Assembly (NCBI GenBank): GCA_017411435.1
Contig: JAFQQD010000035.1
Location: forward strand, 54,827-118,826
Direction: 5' to 3'
Source of the DNA: Clostridia bacterium
GTDB lineage: Bacteria > Bacillota > Clostridia > UMGS1883
Length of the DNA stretch: 64,000 nucleotides
In this document: positions 27,178-36,368 of the stretch, piece after piece
Numbering within the stretch: the first letter of the stretch is position 1
How the letters are laid out: each line of letters starts with the position of its first letter
Notes under the pieces: model-generated
Seen by the model: the letters and a program-made list of their open reading frames with translations, nothing else
Databases searched by the model: none
What the model was told of the DNA's origin: nothing
Made by a program: the position numbers and the translations under genes

Positions 27178-27840
27178 CTAGTTTTTTACATCTCTGATGA
27201 TAACACGGGGGATACCGATTACTTTACAATGTTCAAGCGCCTCGCCCTCGATACGCTGAGGCTTGAAAACAGGATTTATCGGCACAAGCTTAAGCCAATC
27301 CTGTCCCTGGGCAAATTCAACCTTTTTAAGAGTTGAATTTGTATCATCGTATAATATTGCACCGACCTGTCCGCTATACTCAAGTGTATCCTGCTTTAAT
27401 ATAAGAACACGGTCGCCTTCCTGATATTCAGGCCACATACTGTCTCCTTTTACTTCCAGCACAAAAAAATCCGACTGCGCTCTTCCTTTGAAATAGGAAA
27501 CAGGAATATCGACCGTTTCGCCACTCCAGTCTTCAATTGCCACACTGTCATAGCCTGCGGCAATTTCGCCGATTACGGGGAAAGTAACAAAGTCTGATGT
27601 TGCGTTTGGATTAGGAAGCTCTTTTTTCAAGGCTGCCTCATCCTCCCAACCCATCAGGTAAGAAGGGGAACAATTAAATATCCTTGCCATCTCAAGCACT
27701 GTTGCGTGCTTGAGATTTTTTATTTCTCCGCTTTCGTATCTCTGCGCAGTGGCTTCGCGCACACCAAGGGCGTTTGCAAGCTCCAGCAGGGTCATGCCGC
27801 AACTGAGTCGGCATTTTTTAATTCTTTCGTGTAATTTCAT
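27178..27840 (-). CDS. Phage repressor: XRE domain plus S24 (LexA-like) peptidase
   Basis: About 220 residues. The N-terminal helix-turn-helix is MTLLELANALGVREATAQRY; FNCSPSYLMGWE ends that domain. The C-terminal S24 domain has the Ala-Gly cleavage site in GEIAAGYDSVA at about 95, the catalytic Ser in VKGDSMWPEYQEGD at about 135 and Lys in STLKKVEF near 175. Such repressors cleave themselves when RecA is activated, so the element should be SOS-inducible. I use ATG 27840 (MKLHERIKKC); an in-frame ATG at 27849 is an alternative. It is transcribed leftward from 27915-27887. Confidence 0.93.
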   Translation of the reverse strand: MKLHERIKKCRLSCGMTLLELANALGVREATAQRYESGEIKNLKHATVLEMARIFNCSPSYLMGWEDEAALKKELPNPNATSDFVTFPVIGEIAAGYDSVAIEDWSGETVDIPVSYFKGRAQSDFFVLEVKGDSMWPEYQEGDRVLILKQDTLEYSGQVGAILYDDTNSTLKKVEFAQGQDWLKLVPINPVFKPQRIEGEALEHCKVIGIPRVIIRDVKN

Positions 27841-27886
27841 ATTTATCATTCCTCTCAGAAATAGACTTTCAAGGGCTTCTGTGGAT

Positions 27887-27915
27887 AGTTTAACATAAAC
27901 TTACGCAATATGCAA
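27887..27915 (-). promoter_or_regulatory. Leftward repressor promoter with embedded operator
   Basis: Reading leftward: TTGCAT (27915-27910), 17 bases, TAAACT (27892-27887). The spacer contains one operator copy (27898-27907), predicting autoregulation. Confidence 0.75.
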
Positions 27916-28018
27916 GAAAAATTTTTCAAAAACTTACGCAAAAAGTATTGACATTCGGCAAACACCTTAATATACTAACTTACGCAGGGCGTAAGGAACG
28001 CCTAAAATAAACTTACAC
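27898..28018. promoter_or_regulatory. Four repressor operator copies (AACTTACGCA)
   Basis: AACTTACGCA occurs at 27898-27907, 27931-27940 and 27977-27986, and a variant AACTTACACG at 28009-28018. All point the same way, and three are placed on the two promoters: in the leftward spacer, just upstream of the rightward -35, and directly after the rightward -10. Confidence 0.8.
27948..27976 (+). promoter_or_regulatory. Rightward phage operon promoter
   Basis: TTGACA (27948-27953), 17 bases, TATACT (27971-27976): nearly perfect. Operator copies at 27931-27940 and 27977-27986 frame it, so bound repressor should silence it. It is the only clear promoter before the packaging and capsid genes. Confidence 0.88.
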
Positions 28019-28035
28019 GAAAGGAAAGATAAAAT

Positions 28036-28293
28036 GTGAGATATTATGGTAAGTTTTGTATAGTATGCGGTCGCCGCATACCCGAACTTTCCCTCAGACG
28101 CAGGACATGCAGCGAATTTTGCCGTGCCCGTTACAAATGCGGTTATGCGCCCTACATAAATTATAAAGCGCTTCCGTATGACGATCTGACATCCATTCAG
28201 GAGGATGCACACAAAATGGGAATGAGTTACGGAAAATACATGGCCATGAAATATGAAAATGAAAGAAAAACAAGAGGAAGGAGTGAAAGATAA
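28036..28293 (+). CDS. Small zinc-finger-like phage protein
   Basis: An 85-residue protein starting at GTG 28036 (AAGGAAAG upstream; an ATG one base earlier is followed at once by TGA). FCIVCGRRIPELSLRRRTCS and EFCRARYKCG give a CxxC...CxxxC pattern typical of small zinc-binding proteins of phages. First gene of the rightward operon. Function unknown. Confidence 0.7.
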   Translation: MRYYGKFCIVCGRRIPELSLRRRTCSEFCRARYKCGYAPYINYKALPYDDLTSIQEDAHKMGMSYGKYMAMKYENERKTRGRSER

Positions 28294-28493
28294 TGCCTAT
28301 GGTAATGGAGTGCCCTTTCTACAAAAGGGACAACTACTTAAAACTCAGCTGCGAAGGCGCATCGCTCAAATTCCCCGACAAGGATGCGCGCAGTGAATTT
28401 TTGCTTGGCTACTGTGCCAACTCATATAACTGGCGCAAATGTCCCATCGCACACTGCCTTGAAAACTACTATTTCAGAAAGGATGAAAAGTAA
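28293..28493 (+). CDS. Small Cys-containing phage protein
   Basis: A 66-residue protein that overlaps both neighbours by one base. Cys occur in MECPFYKRD, KLSCEG, GYCANSY and RKCPIAHC, which suggests metal binding. No family recognised. Confidence 0.65.
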   Translation: MPMVMECPFYKRDNYLKLSCEGASLKFPDKDARSEFLLGYCANSYNWRKCPIAHCLENYYFRKDEK

Positions 28494-28744
28494 TGGAAAA
28501 CGAAATAAAAAGACTTCATAAACGCATCGATTCGTATAAAGAGGAAGTAGGCGAGCTCCACGAAGAAATAGTCGGACTTCGTCAGATGCTTGACATTGCC
28601 GCAGCGAGTATAGTCCTCTTGTTAAAAAACGGCGAGACGCCGCGCGCACTTTCGAAGGAAGATATAAAATCTGCACTTGGAAAATACCATCTTGCGGCAA
28701 GGGAAGAGGACGGATTTTACATATTGGAGATAGTTTCCGAATGA
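28493..28744 (+). CDS. Small coiled-coil phage protein
   Basis: An 83-residue protein; residues 1-35 (NEIKRLHKRIDSYKEEVGEL) have heptad spacing. It overlaps the terminase gene by four bases (ATGA). Function unknown; its place before the terminase would fit a packaging accessory. Confidence 0.65.
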   Translation: MENEIKRLHKRIDSYKEEVGELHEEIVGLRQMLDIAAASIVLLLKNGETPRALSKEDIKSALGKYHLAAREEDGFYILEIVSE

Positions 28745-30159
28745 ATGTAATTTGGTCGCCACAGCCCCGGCAGAAAATCTTTATGCAGCGCCGCGAGAAT
28801 GAGGCGCTTTACGGCGGTGCGGCAGGTGGCGGAAAAAGTGACTGCGCCATTGCCGAGGCGCTCCGTCAGGTGCACATTCCGCACTACAGAGGATTGATTC
28901 TGAGAAAAACATATCCGCAATTATCAGAGATGGTTGACCGCAGTCACGAGATATATCTGCCCTCTTTCCCCGATGCAAAATACAACGAGCAAAAGCATTC
29001 GTGGACATTTCCCTCGGGTGCAAAAATATACTTTGGCGCCATGCAGCACACCAAGGACAGAACGAATTATCAGGGCAAGCGTTACGACTTTATTGATTTT
29101 GACGAGCTAACGCATTTTACATGGGACGAATACAGTTATCTTTTCAGCCGAAACCGTCCCAACGGCCCCTGTACGCGGTGCTATATAAGGGCGCAGGCAA
29201 ACCCCGGAGGCATCGGTCACGGATGGGTGAAGGAGCGTTTTATAACTCCTGCACCGCCGATGACACCTATCTGGGACGATGTCAAAATCGTTTTCCCTGA
29301 CGGAAAAAGTGAAATCCGCCGCCGAAGCCGTATTTTCGTCCCGTCAAGCATTTTCGATAACAAAATCTTAATGCAAAACGACCCCGAATACATAACACGC
29401 CTTGCGTCACTTCCCGAAAACGAGAAAAGAGCGCTTCTCTACGGCGACTGGGACAGCTTTTCGGGGCAGGTCTTTAACGAATGGCGCAATAATCCCGATG
29501 GCTATATAACGCGCAAAAACACGCATGTGATTGAGCCTTTCAAAATTCCGTCCACATGGAAAATATACCGCGGATTTGACTTTGGTTATTCGCGTCCGTT
29601 TTCGGTCGGATGGTACGCTGTTGACCATGACAGACGGCTCTATCGCATCAGAGAACTTTACGGCTGCACAGGCACCCCTAACGAGGGCGTGCGATGGGAG
29701 CCTCAGGAAATTGCGCGGAGAATTAAAAGAATAGAAAAAGAAGACCCGAACCTTAAGGGCAGGCATATTACGGGGATTGCCGACCCGTCCATATTTGACG
29801 AGAGCCGCGGCGAGAGTGTCGCAGCGATGATGGAGCGCGTGGGAATCTATTTTGAAAAGGCGGATAACACACGCATCGCAGGGAAGATGCAGATTCATAA
29901 CCGCCTTGCCTTTGACGAGGGCGGAGTGCCGATGCTGTATGTATTTTCAACCTGCAAGCATTTTATAAGAACGGTCCCTGCACTTGTGTACAGTCAGACA
30001 GATGTCGAGGATATCGATACCACCGCCGAGGACCATATTTATGACGAGGTCAGGTATATTGCGATGGTAAATCCCATCAATCCGCCACCCAAAAAATATG
30101 AAGCAATAATGTATGACCCGCTCCAGCTCGGTCAGTACAATTTCTACCGACAGGGGTGA
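28741..30159 (+). CDS. Phage terminase large subunit
   Basis: DNA-packaging motor of 472 residues. Walker A is ALYGGAAGGGKSDCAIAEAL at about 24-40; the Walker B region YDFIDFDELTHFTWDEY lies at about 117; the coupling segment RAQANPGGIGHGWVKERF at about 145. The C-terminal nuclease starts at YRGFDFGYSRPFSVGWY near 277 with Asp residues, and ADPSIFDES and EDHIYDEVRY supply further acidic positions. The large subunit precedes the probable small subunit, the reverse of the common order. Confidence 0.95.
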   Translation: MNVIWSPQPRQKIFMQRRENEALYGGAAGGGKSDCAIAEALRQVHIPHYRGLILRKTYPQLSEMVDRSHEIYLPSFPDAKYNEQKHSWTFPSGAKIYFGAMQHTKDRTNYQGKRYDFIDFDELTHFTWDEYSYLFSRNRPNGPCTRCYIRAQANPGGIGHGWVKERFITPAPPMTPIWDDVKIVFPDGKSEIRRRSRIFVPSSIFDNKILMQNDPEYITRLASLPENEKRALLYGDWDSFSGQVFNEWRNNPDGYITRKNTHVIEPFKIPSTWKIYRGFDFGYSRPFSVGWYAVDHDRRLYRIRELYGCTGTPNEGVRWEPQEIARRIKRIEKEDPNLKGRHITGIADPSIFDESRGESVAAMMERVGIYFEKADNTRIAGKMQIHNRLAFDEGGVPMLYVFSTCKHFIRTVPALVYSQTDVEDIDTTAEDHIYDEVRYIAMVNPINPPPKKYEAIMYDPLQLGQYNFYRQG

Positions 30160-30164
30160 TTTTA

Positions 30165-30662
30165 ATGAAAAATAAATATGACTGGGAAAAGCTGCGCGAG
30201 GAATTCTCAGCGGCAGACTGCACTCTTTGCGCCTTTGCAAAGGAAAAGGGAATGAACTATGCAACGCTCTACCACCATTACAAAAAAGAAGGCTGGGAGA
30301 AAAAGGGTACGGATATACCATCCTCTCCGCTTGAAAAGGAAATTTTGATTGCCGACAAGCTGACTGCCGTCCTTGACGAGGCGATAGACGACAAACAGCA
30401 GTTTTACAGGTATATCGTAAAGGAGAAAAACGGCTCTGACAGCGGAGAAGAGGAGCGTATTTTCGGCAAAATGGATATGCAGGCATTTAATAATGCGATA
30501 AAGGCACTTGATGCACTTTCCGAGATAAAAAGAGTAATGCACGGAATACTCTCGCCTCTTGAAGAGCGAAAACTCTCCTGCGAAAACAAAAACACAGAAA
30601 GCGAAAAAGAAGAAAATGAAACGGGCGTTGTAATACTGCCCGAAGTGGAGGATGAAAAATGA
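30165..30662 (+). CDS. Probable terminase small subunit / phage DNA-binding protein
   Basis: A 165-residue protein. WEKLREEFSAADCTLCAFAK and GMNYATLYHHYKKEGW at about 25-45 look like the helix-turn-helix of small terminase subunits; the rest is charged, with a Glu-rich tail. ATG 30165 follows AGGGGTG. Between the large terminase subunit and the portal, DNA recognition for packaging is the simplest role, an inference from position and fold. Confidence 0.65.
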   Translation: MKNKYDWEKLREEFSAADCTLCAFAKEKGMNYATLYHHYKKEGWEKKGTDIPSSPLEKEILIADKLTAVLDEAIDDKQQFYRYIVKEKNGSDSGEEERIFGKMDMQAFNNAIKALDALSEIKRVMHGILSPLEERKLSCENKNTESEKEENETGVVILPEVEDEK

Positions 30663-32308
30663 AGATAAACGAACTTCTGAAAGGGAAGGAAGCTTCCCGA
30701 AAACGAAAAATCGGCGAAAGTGAAATCGCTCTTGCCGCTGAGGTGCTCAGGGAATACAAGGAAGCAAAATCGTCTCTTGAAAACAGAATTGTCGAGGACG
30801 AGCAATGGTGGAAGCTTCGCCATTGGGACACCTTCCGAAAAGACGACAAGAAGGACTCCTCGCGAAGTGTCAGCGCGTGGCTTTTCAACACTCTTGCACA
30901 AAAGCACGCTGATGCGATGGACAGCTACCCCGAGGCGAGCGTTCTTCCGCGTGACAAGGACGATGTTGAGGAGGCTGAAAAGCTTTCGGGAATTCTGCCT
31001 GCAATCATAGAACACAACAATTTCGAGGAAATTTATTCGGATAACTGGTGGTACAAGCTGAAGCACGGCTCGTGCGCATACGGTGTTTTCTGGAACAGCA
31101 GTGCTGAAAACGGACTGGGCGATATCGGGATAAAGAAGATTGACCTTCTTAATATTTTCTGGGAGCCGGGTATAACCGACATCCAGAAAAGCCGTAATCT
31201 TTTCATCGTGGACCTTCGCGATAAAGATGTGCTCGAAAGTGAATATCCGCTTCTTCGCGGAAAAGAGCTTGGAAACGCAATTGATATCAAGCAGTACATA
31301 TATGACGATACCGTAGATACAAAGGATAAGGTGCTTGTCGTTGACTGGTATTACAAAATACGCACAGAAGACGGAAAAAACATACTCCACTATGCAAAAT
31401 TTGTGGGAAAGAATCTGCTTTTTGCATCGGAAAACCTGCCCGAGTACGAGGGACGCGGGTGGTACGACCACGGCGAATACCCCGTTGTACTTGATACGCT
31501 TTTCCCCGAGGAGGGCACGCCTGCAGGGTTTGGCCTTGTGGCAGTTACGAAAAATCCGCAGATGTATATTGACCGCCTTAATGATGCAATGCTCGACAAC
31601 GCTCTTATGGCGGCAAAACCGAGATATTTCGCCAAAATCAGCGCAGGTGTGAACGAGCAGGAATTCCTTGACTGGTCGCGCCCGATAGTCCATGTCGAGG
31701 GCGATATAAACGAGGAAAGACTTCGCCCGATAAATGTGGCGTCACTTCCCTCATCGTGCATGAATATCCTACAGATGAAAATTGACGAACTCAAGGAAAC
31801 AAGCTCTAACAGTGACTTTAACCGCGGAAATGCAATCGGCGGCGTAACTGCTGCAAGTGCCATTGCCGCCCTTCAGGAGGCAGGTAACAAGGTCAGCCGT
31901 GATATGCTCAAGGCATCCTATCGCGCCTTCACACGCATAAATTATCTATGCATCGAGCTTATCCGTCAGTTTTATACGGAGCGCCGTTCGTTCAGAATAG
32001 CTCTTCCTGACGGAGGGTACAGATTTTCTGATTACAGCAACGAAAAACTCATCATTCAGAAGGATGAAAAATCGCTTTACCGAAAGAGTGTTTTTGATAT
32101 CGCAGTAAAAACACAGAAGAAAAGCCCGTACACGCGTCTTGCGCAGAACGAGCTTGCAAAAGAGCTTTTCAAGCTTGGCTTTTTCAATCCCGAAAATGCG
32201 GCGCAATCTCTTGCAGCGCTTGAGATTATGGACTTTGAGGGAAAGCGTTCAATAGAAGAAAAAATAAGAGAAATAAGTGAAAGGACGAAGGAAAATGAAG
32301 GAAGATAA
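30659..32308 (+). CDS. Phage portal protein (podovirus-like connector)
   Basis: A 549-residue protein that would form the dodecameric DNA gate of the capsid. Residues 45-100 (EDEQWWKLRHWDTF, SVSAWLFNTLAQKHADAMDS) match the N-terminal part of portal families; GFGLVAVTKNPQMYIDRLND near 285 and SNSDFNRGNAIGGVTAASAI near 385 match the wing/stem region, where polyvalent portals have similar text. It overlaps its neighbours by four bases or a few codons. Confidence 0.85.
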   Translation: MKINELLKGKEASRKRKIGESEIALAAEVLREYKEAKSSLENRIVEDEQWWKLRHWDTFRKDDKKDSSRSVSAWLFNTLAQKHADAMDSYPEASVLPRDKDDVEEAEKLSGILPAIIEHNNFEEIYSDNWWYKLKHGSCAYGVFWNSSAENGLGDIGIKKIDLLNIFWEPGITDIQKSRNLFIVDLRDKDVLESEYPLLRGKELGNAIDIKQYIYDDTVDTKDKVLVVDWYYKIRTEDGKNILHYAKFVGKNLLFASENLPEYEGRGWYDHGEYPVVLDTLFPEEGTPAGFGLVAVTKNPQMYIDRLNDAMLDNALMAAKPRYFAKISAGVNEQEFLDWSRPIVHVEGDINEERLRPINVASLPSSCMNILQMKIDELKETSSNSDFNRGNAIGGVTAASAIAALQEAGNKVSRDMLKASYRAFTRINYLCIELIRQFYTERRSFRIALPDGGYRFSDYSNEKLIIQKDEKSLYRKSVFDIAVKTQKKSPYTRLAQNELAKELFKLGFFNPENAAQSLAALEIMDFEGKRSIEEKIREISERTKENEGR

Positions 32309-33008
32309 AAAGCATACAACCCCCAGCCATGGCGCGCAGGCAGGGGATAGTATAGATGCTGGTAAGAAAGCGGCAGTCAGCAAGCCGCACGCGGGCGCAG
32401 AAAAAAGCCTTGACGCCGAAGGCAAAAGATCAAAGGACGCTGAATTTGAAGCACTTATTGAAAATGAGTACAAAGAACAGTTTACAAAAAAGGTGCAGAA
32501 AATCATCAGCAAAAGATTAAGGGAGGTGAAAACTGTGAAGGAAGAAAAGGACACATTCACAGAAGAAAAAAAGATTGAGCTCATAAAGAGGTTGCTTTTG
32601 GAAAACCGCGAGCTCAAAAAGCGCTTTGAGGCGGAAAAGCACGACACAGAAATCAAGGGCCGTGCAGAGGAGCTTAAAAGACAGGTCGAGGAAACAAGAA
32701 AGGCTTATCCTGAATTTAACTTCGAAGAAGAAATTAAAAACCCTGAATTCACAAGACTTCTCAAAGCAGGTGTAAAGGTAAAGGATGCCTACGAGGTTAT
32801 AAACATCGACACAATCATTGAAAGAAATTCAAAAAATGCCGAAAAGAAGGTCGTGGATTCCATCCGCGCAAAGGCAAACCGTCCCACTGAAAACGGCAGT
32901 GAGGGTGGCAGCGGAATTCTTCTTGCGGGCAATGCGTCAAAGCTCACGAAAAAAGAGAGAGCAGACCTTGCAAAAAGAGCCGCAAAAGGCGAAAAAATCA
33001 GTTTCTGA
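32295..33008 (+). CDS. Capsid scaffold-like protein
   Basis: A 237-residue, highly charged and mostly helical protein between portal and capsid genes, the standard place of a scaffold. Coiled-coil segment KIELIKRLLLENRELKKRFE at about 90-110; Lys-rich C-terminus (KKERADLAKRAAKGEKISF) like the coat-binding tails of scaffolds. ATG 32295 is preferred to GTG 32277 since GAAGGA precedes it. It is not similar enough to name a family. Confidence 0.75.
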   Translation: MKEDKKHTTPSHGAQAGDSIDAGKKAAVSKPHAGAEKSLDAEGKRSKDAEFEALIENEYKEQFTKKVQKIISKRLREVKTVKEEKDTFTEEKKIELIKRLLLENRELKKRFEAEKHDTEIKGRAEELKRQVEETRKAYPEFNFEEEIKNPEFTRLLKAGVKVKDAYEVINIDTIIERNSKNAEKKVVDSIRAKANRPTENGSEGGSGILLAGNASKLTKKERADLAKRAAKGEKISF

Positions 33009-33023
33009 AAAGGAGAGAAATAA

Positions 33024-34343
33024 ATGTTCAAATTTAATTTACAGCATTTCGCCGCAGGGGAAAATGTGCATACAACCGTGGGCACAGTAAATACCTCAGG
33101 CGAATTGACACCTTACGGCGAGGGCGGCCTTTCAGCCCAGATGAAAACATACTACTCTGACTATCTTATCGATATGGCAGAGCCCAAACTCGTGCACGAC
33201 CAGTTTGCACAGAAGTGCCCCATTCCCAAGAACGGCGGTAAGGTAATCGAATTTCGTAAGTTCGATCCCCTTCCCAAGATGACAACTCCGCTTATGGAAG
33301 GTGTAACCCCCACAGGTCAGAAGATTGACATGGGCACAGTTTCTGCCGAAGTTAAGCAGTATGGCGGATTTATCGAGCTTTCCGATATCCTTATGCTTGC
33401 CGCTATCGACAACAACCTTGTTCAGGCGACAAAGCTTCTTGGTAATCAGGCAGGCAGAACACTTGACACAATCACTCGCGAAGTGCTTTCAGGCGGTACA
33501 AATGTACAGTTTGCCGAAGGTCAGGTAGCAAGCCGTGCACTTCTTACAGGCGGCAAGGACGAGGGTAACCACTACCTTACAGTTGACTCTATAAGACGCG
33601 CTGTAAGATACCTCAAGAAGATGAATGCCGAAACAATTAACGGCAGCTTCGTGGGTATTATTCATCCCGATACTGCATACGACCTTATGAGCGACCCCAA
33701 GTGGCTCAATGTCAAGACATATTCTGACCCCGAGGGCATCTATCAGGGCGAAATCGGCAAGATTGAAAATGTAAGATTCGTTGAATCCTCCGAAGCCAAG
33801 ATTTTCCACGCAGAAGACCTTACAAAGGAAGCAAGAAACCTTACTGCAGTAAACTTTGAAACTCTTGGCGAGGACGGCGCAGTTACAGACGGCTGCGGAA
33901 TGGCATCACTTTACAAGCTTACTGTAAAGGAAGCTCTTTCAGCCCAGGATTCTGCGCGTCTCACAGGCGCAATGCTTCAGATTAAGCATAATGGTGCTTA
34001 CGAAACCGTGACAGTTGCAGGCTTTAACACTGAAGAGGGTGCAATCTACCTTGAAAGCGCACCTGCAGGCGGCGTTTCAGACGGCGATATCATTTTCCCC
34101 GGTGAAGCAGGTCTTGAGGGCTGTGATGTATATGCAACACTCATCATTGGTGACAATGCTTATGGTACAACTGAAATCGAAGGCGGCGGTCTTGAGCACA
34201 TCGTTAAGCAGCTTGGCAGTGCAGGTACATCTGACCCCCTCAACCAGCGTGCAAGCGCAGGCTGGAAGGCAACAAAGGCGGCAGTAAGACTTGTTGAACC
34301 TTATATGGTAAGAATCGAAACAGCATCTACTTTCGGGATGTAA
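33024..34343 (+). CDS. N4-gp56 family major capsid protein
   Basis: A 439-residue coat protein. MFKFNLQHFAAGENVHTTVG is the recognisable start of phage coats of this family; TYYSDYLIDMAEPKLVHDQF, GGKVIEFRKFDPLPKMTTPL and GGFIELSDILMLAAIDNNLV in the first 140 residues match N4-gp56. GRTLDTITREVLSGGTNVQF follows. The C-terminal ~100 residues (from about 330) form an extra, acidic domain. GGAGAG precedes the ATG. Confidence 0.93.
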   Translation: MFKFNLQHFAAGENVHTTVGTVNTSGELTPYGEGGLSAQMKTYYSDYLIDMAEPKLVHDQFAQKCPIPKNGGKVIEFRKFDPLPKMTTPLMEGVTPTGQKIDMGTVSAEVKQYGGFIELSDILMLAAIDNNLVQATKLLGNQAGRTLDTITREVLSGGTNVQFAEGQVASRALLTGGKDEGNHYLTVDSIRRAVRYLKKMNAETINGSFVGIIHPDTAYDLMSDPKWLNVKTYSDPEGIYQGEIGKIENVRFVESSEAKIFHAEDLTKEARNLTAVNFETLGEDGAVTDGCGMASLYKLTVKEALSAQDSARLTGAMLQIKHNGAYETVTVAGFNTEEGAIYLESAPAGGVSDGDIIFPGEAGLEGCDVYATLIIGDNAYGTTEIEGGGLEHIVKQLGSAGTSDPLNQRASAGWKATKAAVRLVEPYMVRIETASTFGM

Positions 34344-34595
34344 AAAAAGCGCAGAACGAAAAAAGACGGGAAAGGAATAAAGTAAAAGAAGACTAAAGAG
34401 TAATTTTTTGAACATCTGCAGGAAGAAAACCGCAAGTGCGATTTTCCTTTGAATTATGTCTTTTTTCTACGAACAAACTTCCCCTCTCGCAGTATCTCAT
34501 ACAGCGGCGGGGTAAGTTTGTCCGTTCTGCATCTTTTTTTACTATTCCTCATTCTCTGAATGTAAAAACAAAACAAAAAACAGGAGGAAAATTCT
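34344..34595. other. Gap between capsid and next phage gene, with repeat and stem-loop
   Basis: No coding frame. GAACAAACTT (34471-34480) and AAGTTTGTCC (34514-34523) are complementary in nine of ten positions and enclose CCCC/GGGG. The right arm belongs to the 18-base repeat shared with 11979-11996. A host-type repeat therefore seems to have entered the phage operon here. Confidence 0.6.
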
Positions 34596-34877
34596 ATGGC
34601 AACCAAAAAGGTATCAGAAAAAACCATAACTAAGAATCTTGATGAAAACACTCTCGTGGAAATCGAGCTTTTCCGCGATAACAAGGATTACAAGGACAAT
34701 GTATTTGTGGCAGTAAACGGCGAAAGTTGTGTCATTGCGCGTGGCAAGAAGGTCAAGGTAAAGAAGAAGTTTGCCGATGTTATTTATCAGTCCATGCGTC
34801 AGGACATCAAGACTGCAAGACTTATGGATAATAAGTCCGATGAATTTTATGCCGAAGCTGCCCAGAGAAATATGTAA
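34596..34877 (+). CDS. Small phage protein, possibly head decoration or head completion
   Basis: A 93-residue Lys-rich protein with a beta-like middle (DNVFVAVNGESCVIARGKKV). CAGGAGG gives a strong ribosome site, which fits high expression. Position just after the coat protein suggests a virion part; no family recognised. Confidence 0.65.
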   Translation: MATKKVSEKTITKNLDENTLVEIELFRDNKDYKDNVFVAVNGESCVIARGKKVKVKKKFADVIYQSMRQDIKTARLMDNKSDEFYAEAAQRNM

Positions 34878-34892
34878 AAGGAGGGCTTTTAT

Positions 34893-36011
34893 ATGGCAAG
34901 TTTCAATCTTGGCCGCATAAAAGGCGATAAAGGTGACAAAGGCGATACGGGAGCAAAGGGAGACCGCGGTGAAAAGGGCGAGAAGGGTGAAACAGGCGCA
35001 AGTGGAATTGACGGCAGAACTCCCGTTTTTACCGTTGGCGAAACAGCTACAATTGCTCCTGACGAAGAAGCACATGTAGAGCTTGATTGCTCTGACATTG
35101 AAAACCCCGTGCTTTCTTTTTACATCCCGCGCGGTCGTGACGGCCGTGATGCGCTTGGCGATATGCTCGCTACCGTATACGACGCCGAGGGAAAGAAAGA
35201 AGATTTTTATAAATACGCCGATAATCTTTTTAAGGATACTCTTAAAATAACAGGCGGTATCCTCACGGGCTCTCTGAGTGCAACCGAGGCTGACGGCAAA
35301 ACTGCCGTGATGCGAAACATCAGTATGCGCACATCGCTTCCGGAAGAAGCGGTGGAGGGCGACATCTGCATCATTACTCCCAATGAAAACTCAAAAAAGC
35401 TCGGTGACTGTGAAACGGGAAACACAATGCTTATAAGCGAGAATGGGAACGAAACAGAGTATATAATTGTTGCAAAGGATTATCACAAGCCAAACACTGT
35501 AACCCTTGTAAGACAAAGGCTTCCTAATCTTGGCGTTTATTTTGATTACAGGGGAAGAGAAGACTATTTGCTGAGCGATATGGATATGTTTCTTGAGGTA
35601 GGCTACAAGGAAAAATTCTCCGAGGAAATAAAAAAGAATCTTGTAACCGTAGCGCTTACCACACTGCTTTCAAGACAGTGCTTCCTGCTTTCAAAGGAAG
35701 AACTTGAAAATATTGAATATTTCAAGACAGCAGAAAACCGCGCGGCATATTCGGGAACAAGCAAAGAAAACTATTTTACAAGAAGCACAGTGGATGACAG
35801 AGCATACCTTGTAACTTCTGTAGGCTCGTTTGCGCTGACCTCTCAGAAAACCAAAAAGCTTTACCGTCCGGCAATTGTTCTTCCATCCTCGCTGGAGGTT
35901 GAAAATACTATAAAGATAAATACAGACATTCCGGCAGTAAAAATGGCACAAACAAAAAAAGGTGTGTATGCGTTTTTGGGCGGAGAATGGAAGGAGTGTG
36001 CATCTTTGTGA
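34893..36011 (+). CDS. Collagen-like phage structural protein
   Basis: A 372-residue protein. Residues about 9-40 are Gly-X-Y triplets (GDKGDKGDTGAKGDRGEKGE), which form a trimeric collagen-like stalk; the next part has GRDGRDALGD and then a globular beta-rich domain with several AS-like strands. Phages of clostridia and bacilli use such stalks in tail or head fibres. AAAGGAGGG precedes the ATG. The adaptor gene starts on its stop codon. Confidence 0.8.
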   Translation: MASFNLGRIKGDKGDKGDTGAKGDRGEKGEKGETGASGIDGRTPVFTVGETATIAPDEEAHVELDCSDIENPVLSFYIPRGRDGRDALGDMLATVYDAEGKKEDFYKYADNLFKDTLKITGGILTGSLSATEADGKTAVMRNISMRTSLPEEAVEGDICIITPNENSKKLGDCETGNTMLISENGNETEYIIVAKDYHKPNTVTLVRQRLPNLGVYFDYRGREDYLLSDMDMFLEVGYKEKFSEEIKKNLVTVALTTLLSRQCFLLSKEELENIEYFKTAENRAAYSGTSKENYFTRSTVDDRAYLVTSVGSFALTSQKTKKLYRPAIVLPSSLEVENTIKINTDIPAVKMAQTKKGVYAFLGGEWKECASL

Positions 36012-36364
36012 CAATAAATTCTGTTATAGCAGAAGCACAGAGACTTCATCCTGATACAATTTCTGATTCCATAAAGGTAAGGTGGCTTAACGAGCTTGAC
36101 GGAAAAATAATGCGCGAAACGATGCACAGGGATGATTTTACTCCATACAAATTCCCCGAAGACGGGGAAAAAGAGCTTCTGGTAAAAGAGCCTTACGACA
36201 ACATTTATACGCTTTATATTATTGCAATGAGCGATTTTTTCAGCGGAGAAATGGAAAGCTACAGTGCAAGTGCAGTTCTTTTTGACACAGCATACACAGA
36301 GTTCCGCAAAAACTACATAAGAAGAAATATGCCGCCTTTATCACTTTTTGAAATTGTGAGGTGA
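36008..36364 (+). CDS. Probable head-tail adaptor protein
   Basis: A 118-residue protein from GTG 36008, which overlaps the previous stop codon (GTGA); an earlier in-frame ATG at 35987 is possible but would bury AAGGAG. Helical start TINSVIAEAQRLHPDTISDS and later DNIYTLYIIAMSDFFSGEME resemble short connector proteins placed between portal and tail. Assignment rests on size, helical pattern and position. Confidence 0.6.
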   Translation: MTINSVIAEAQRLHPDTISDSIKVRWLNELDGKIMRETMHRDDFTPYKFPEDGEKELLVKEPYDNIYTLYIIAMSDFFSGEMESYSASAVLFDTAYTEFRKNYIRRNMPPLSLFEIVR

Positions 36365-36368
36365 GGGT

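Noticed and set aside
30404..31693. Long antisense reading frame (429 codons) opposite the portal gene
   Set aside because: It overlaps the portal and neighbouring genes completely, has no ribosome site, and its protein is compositionally odd; the sense strand fits known portal text.
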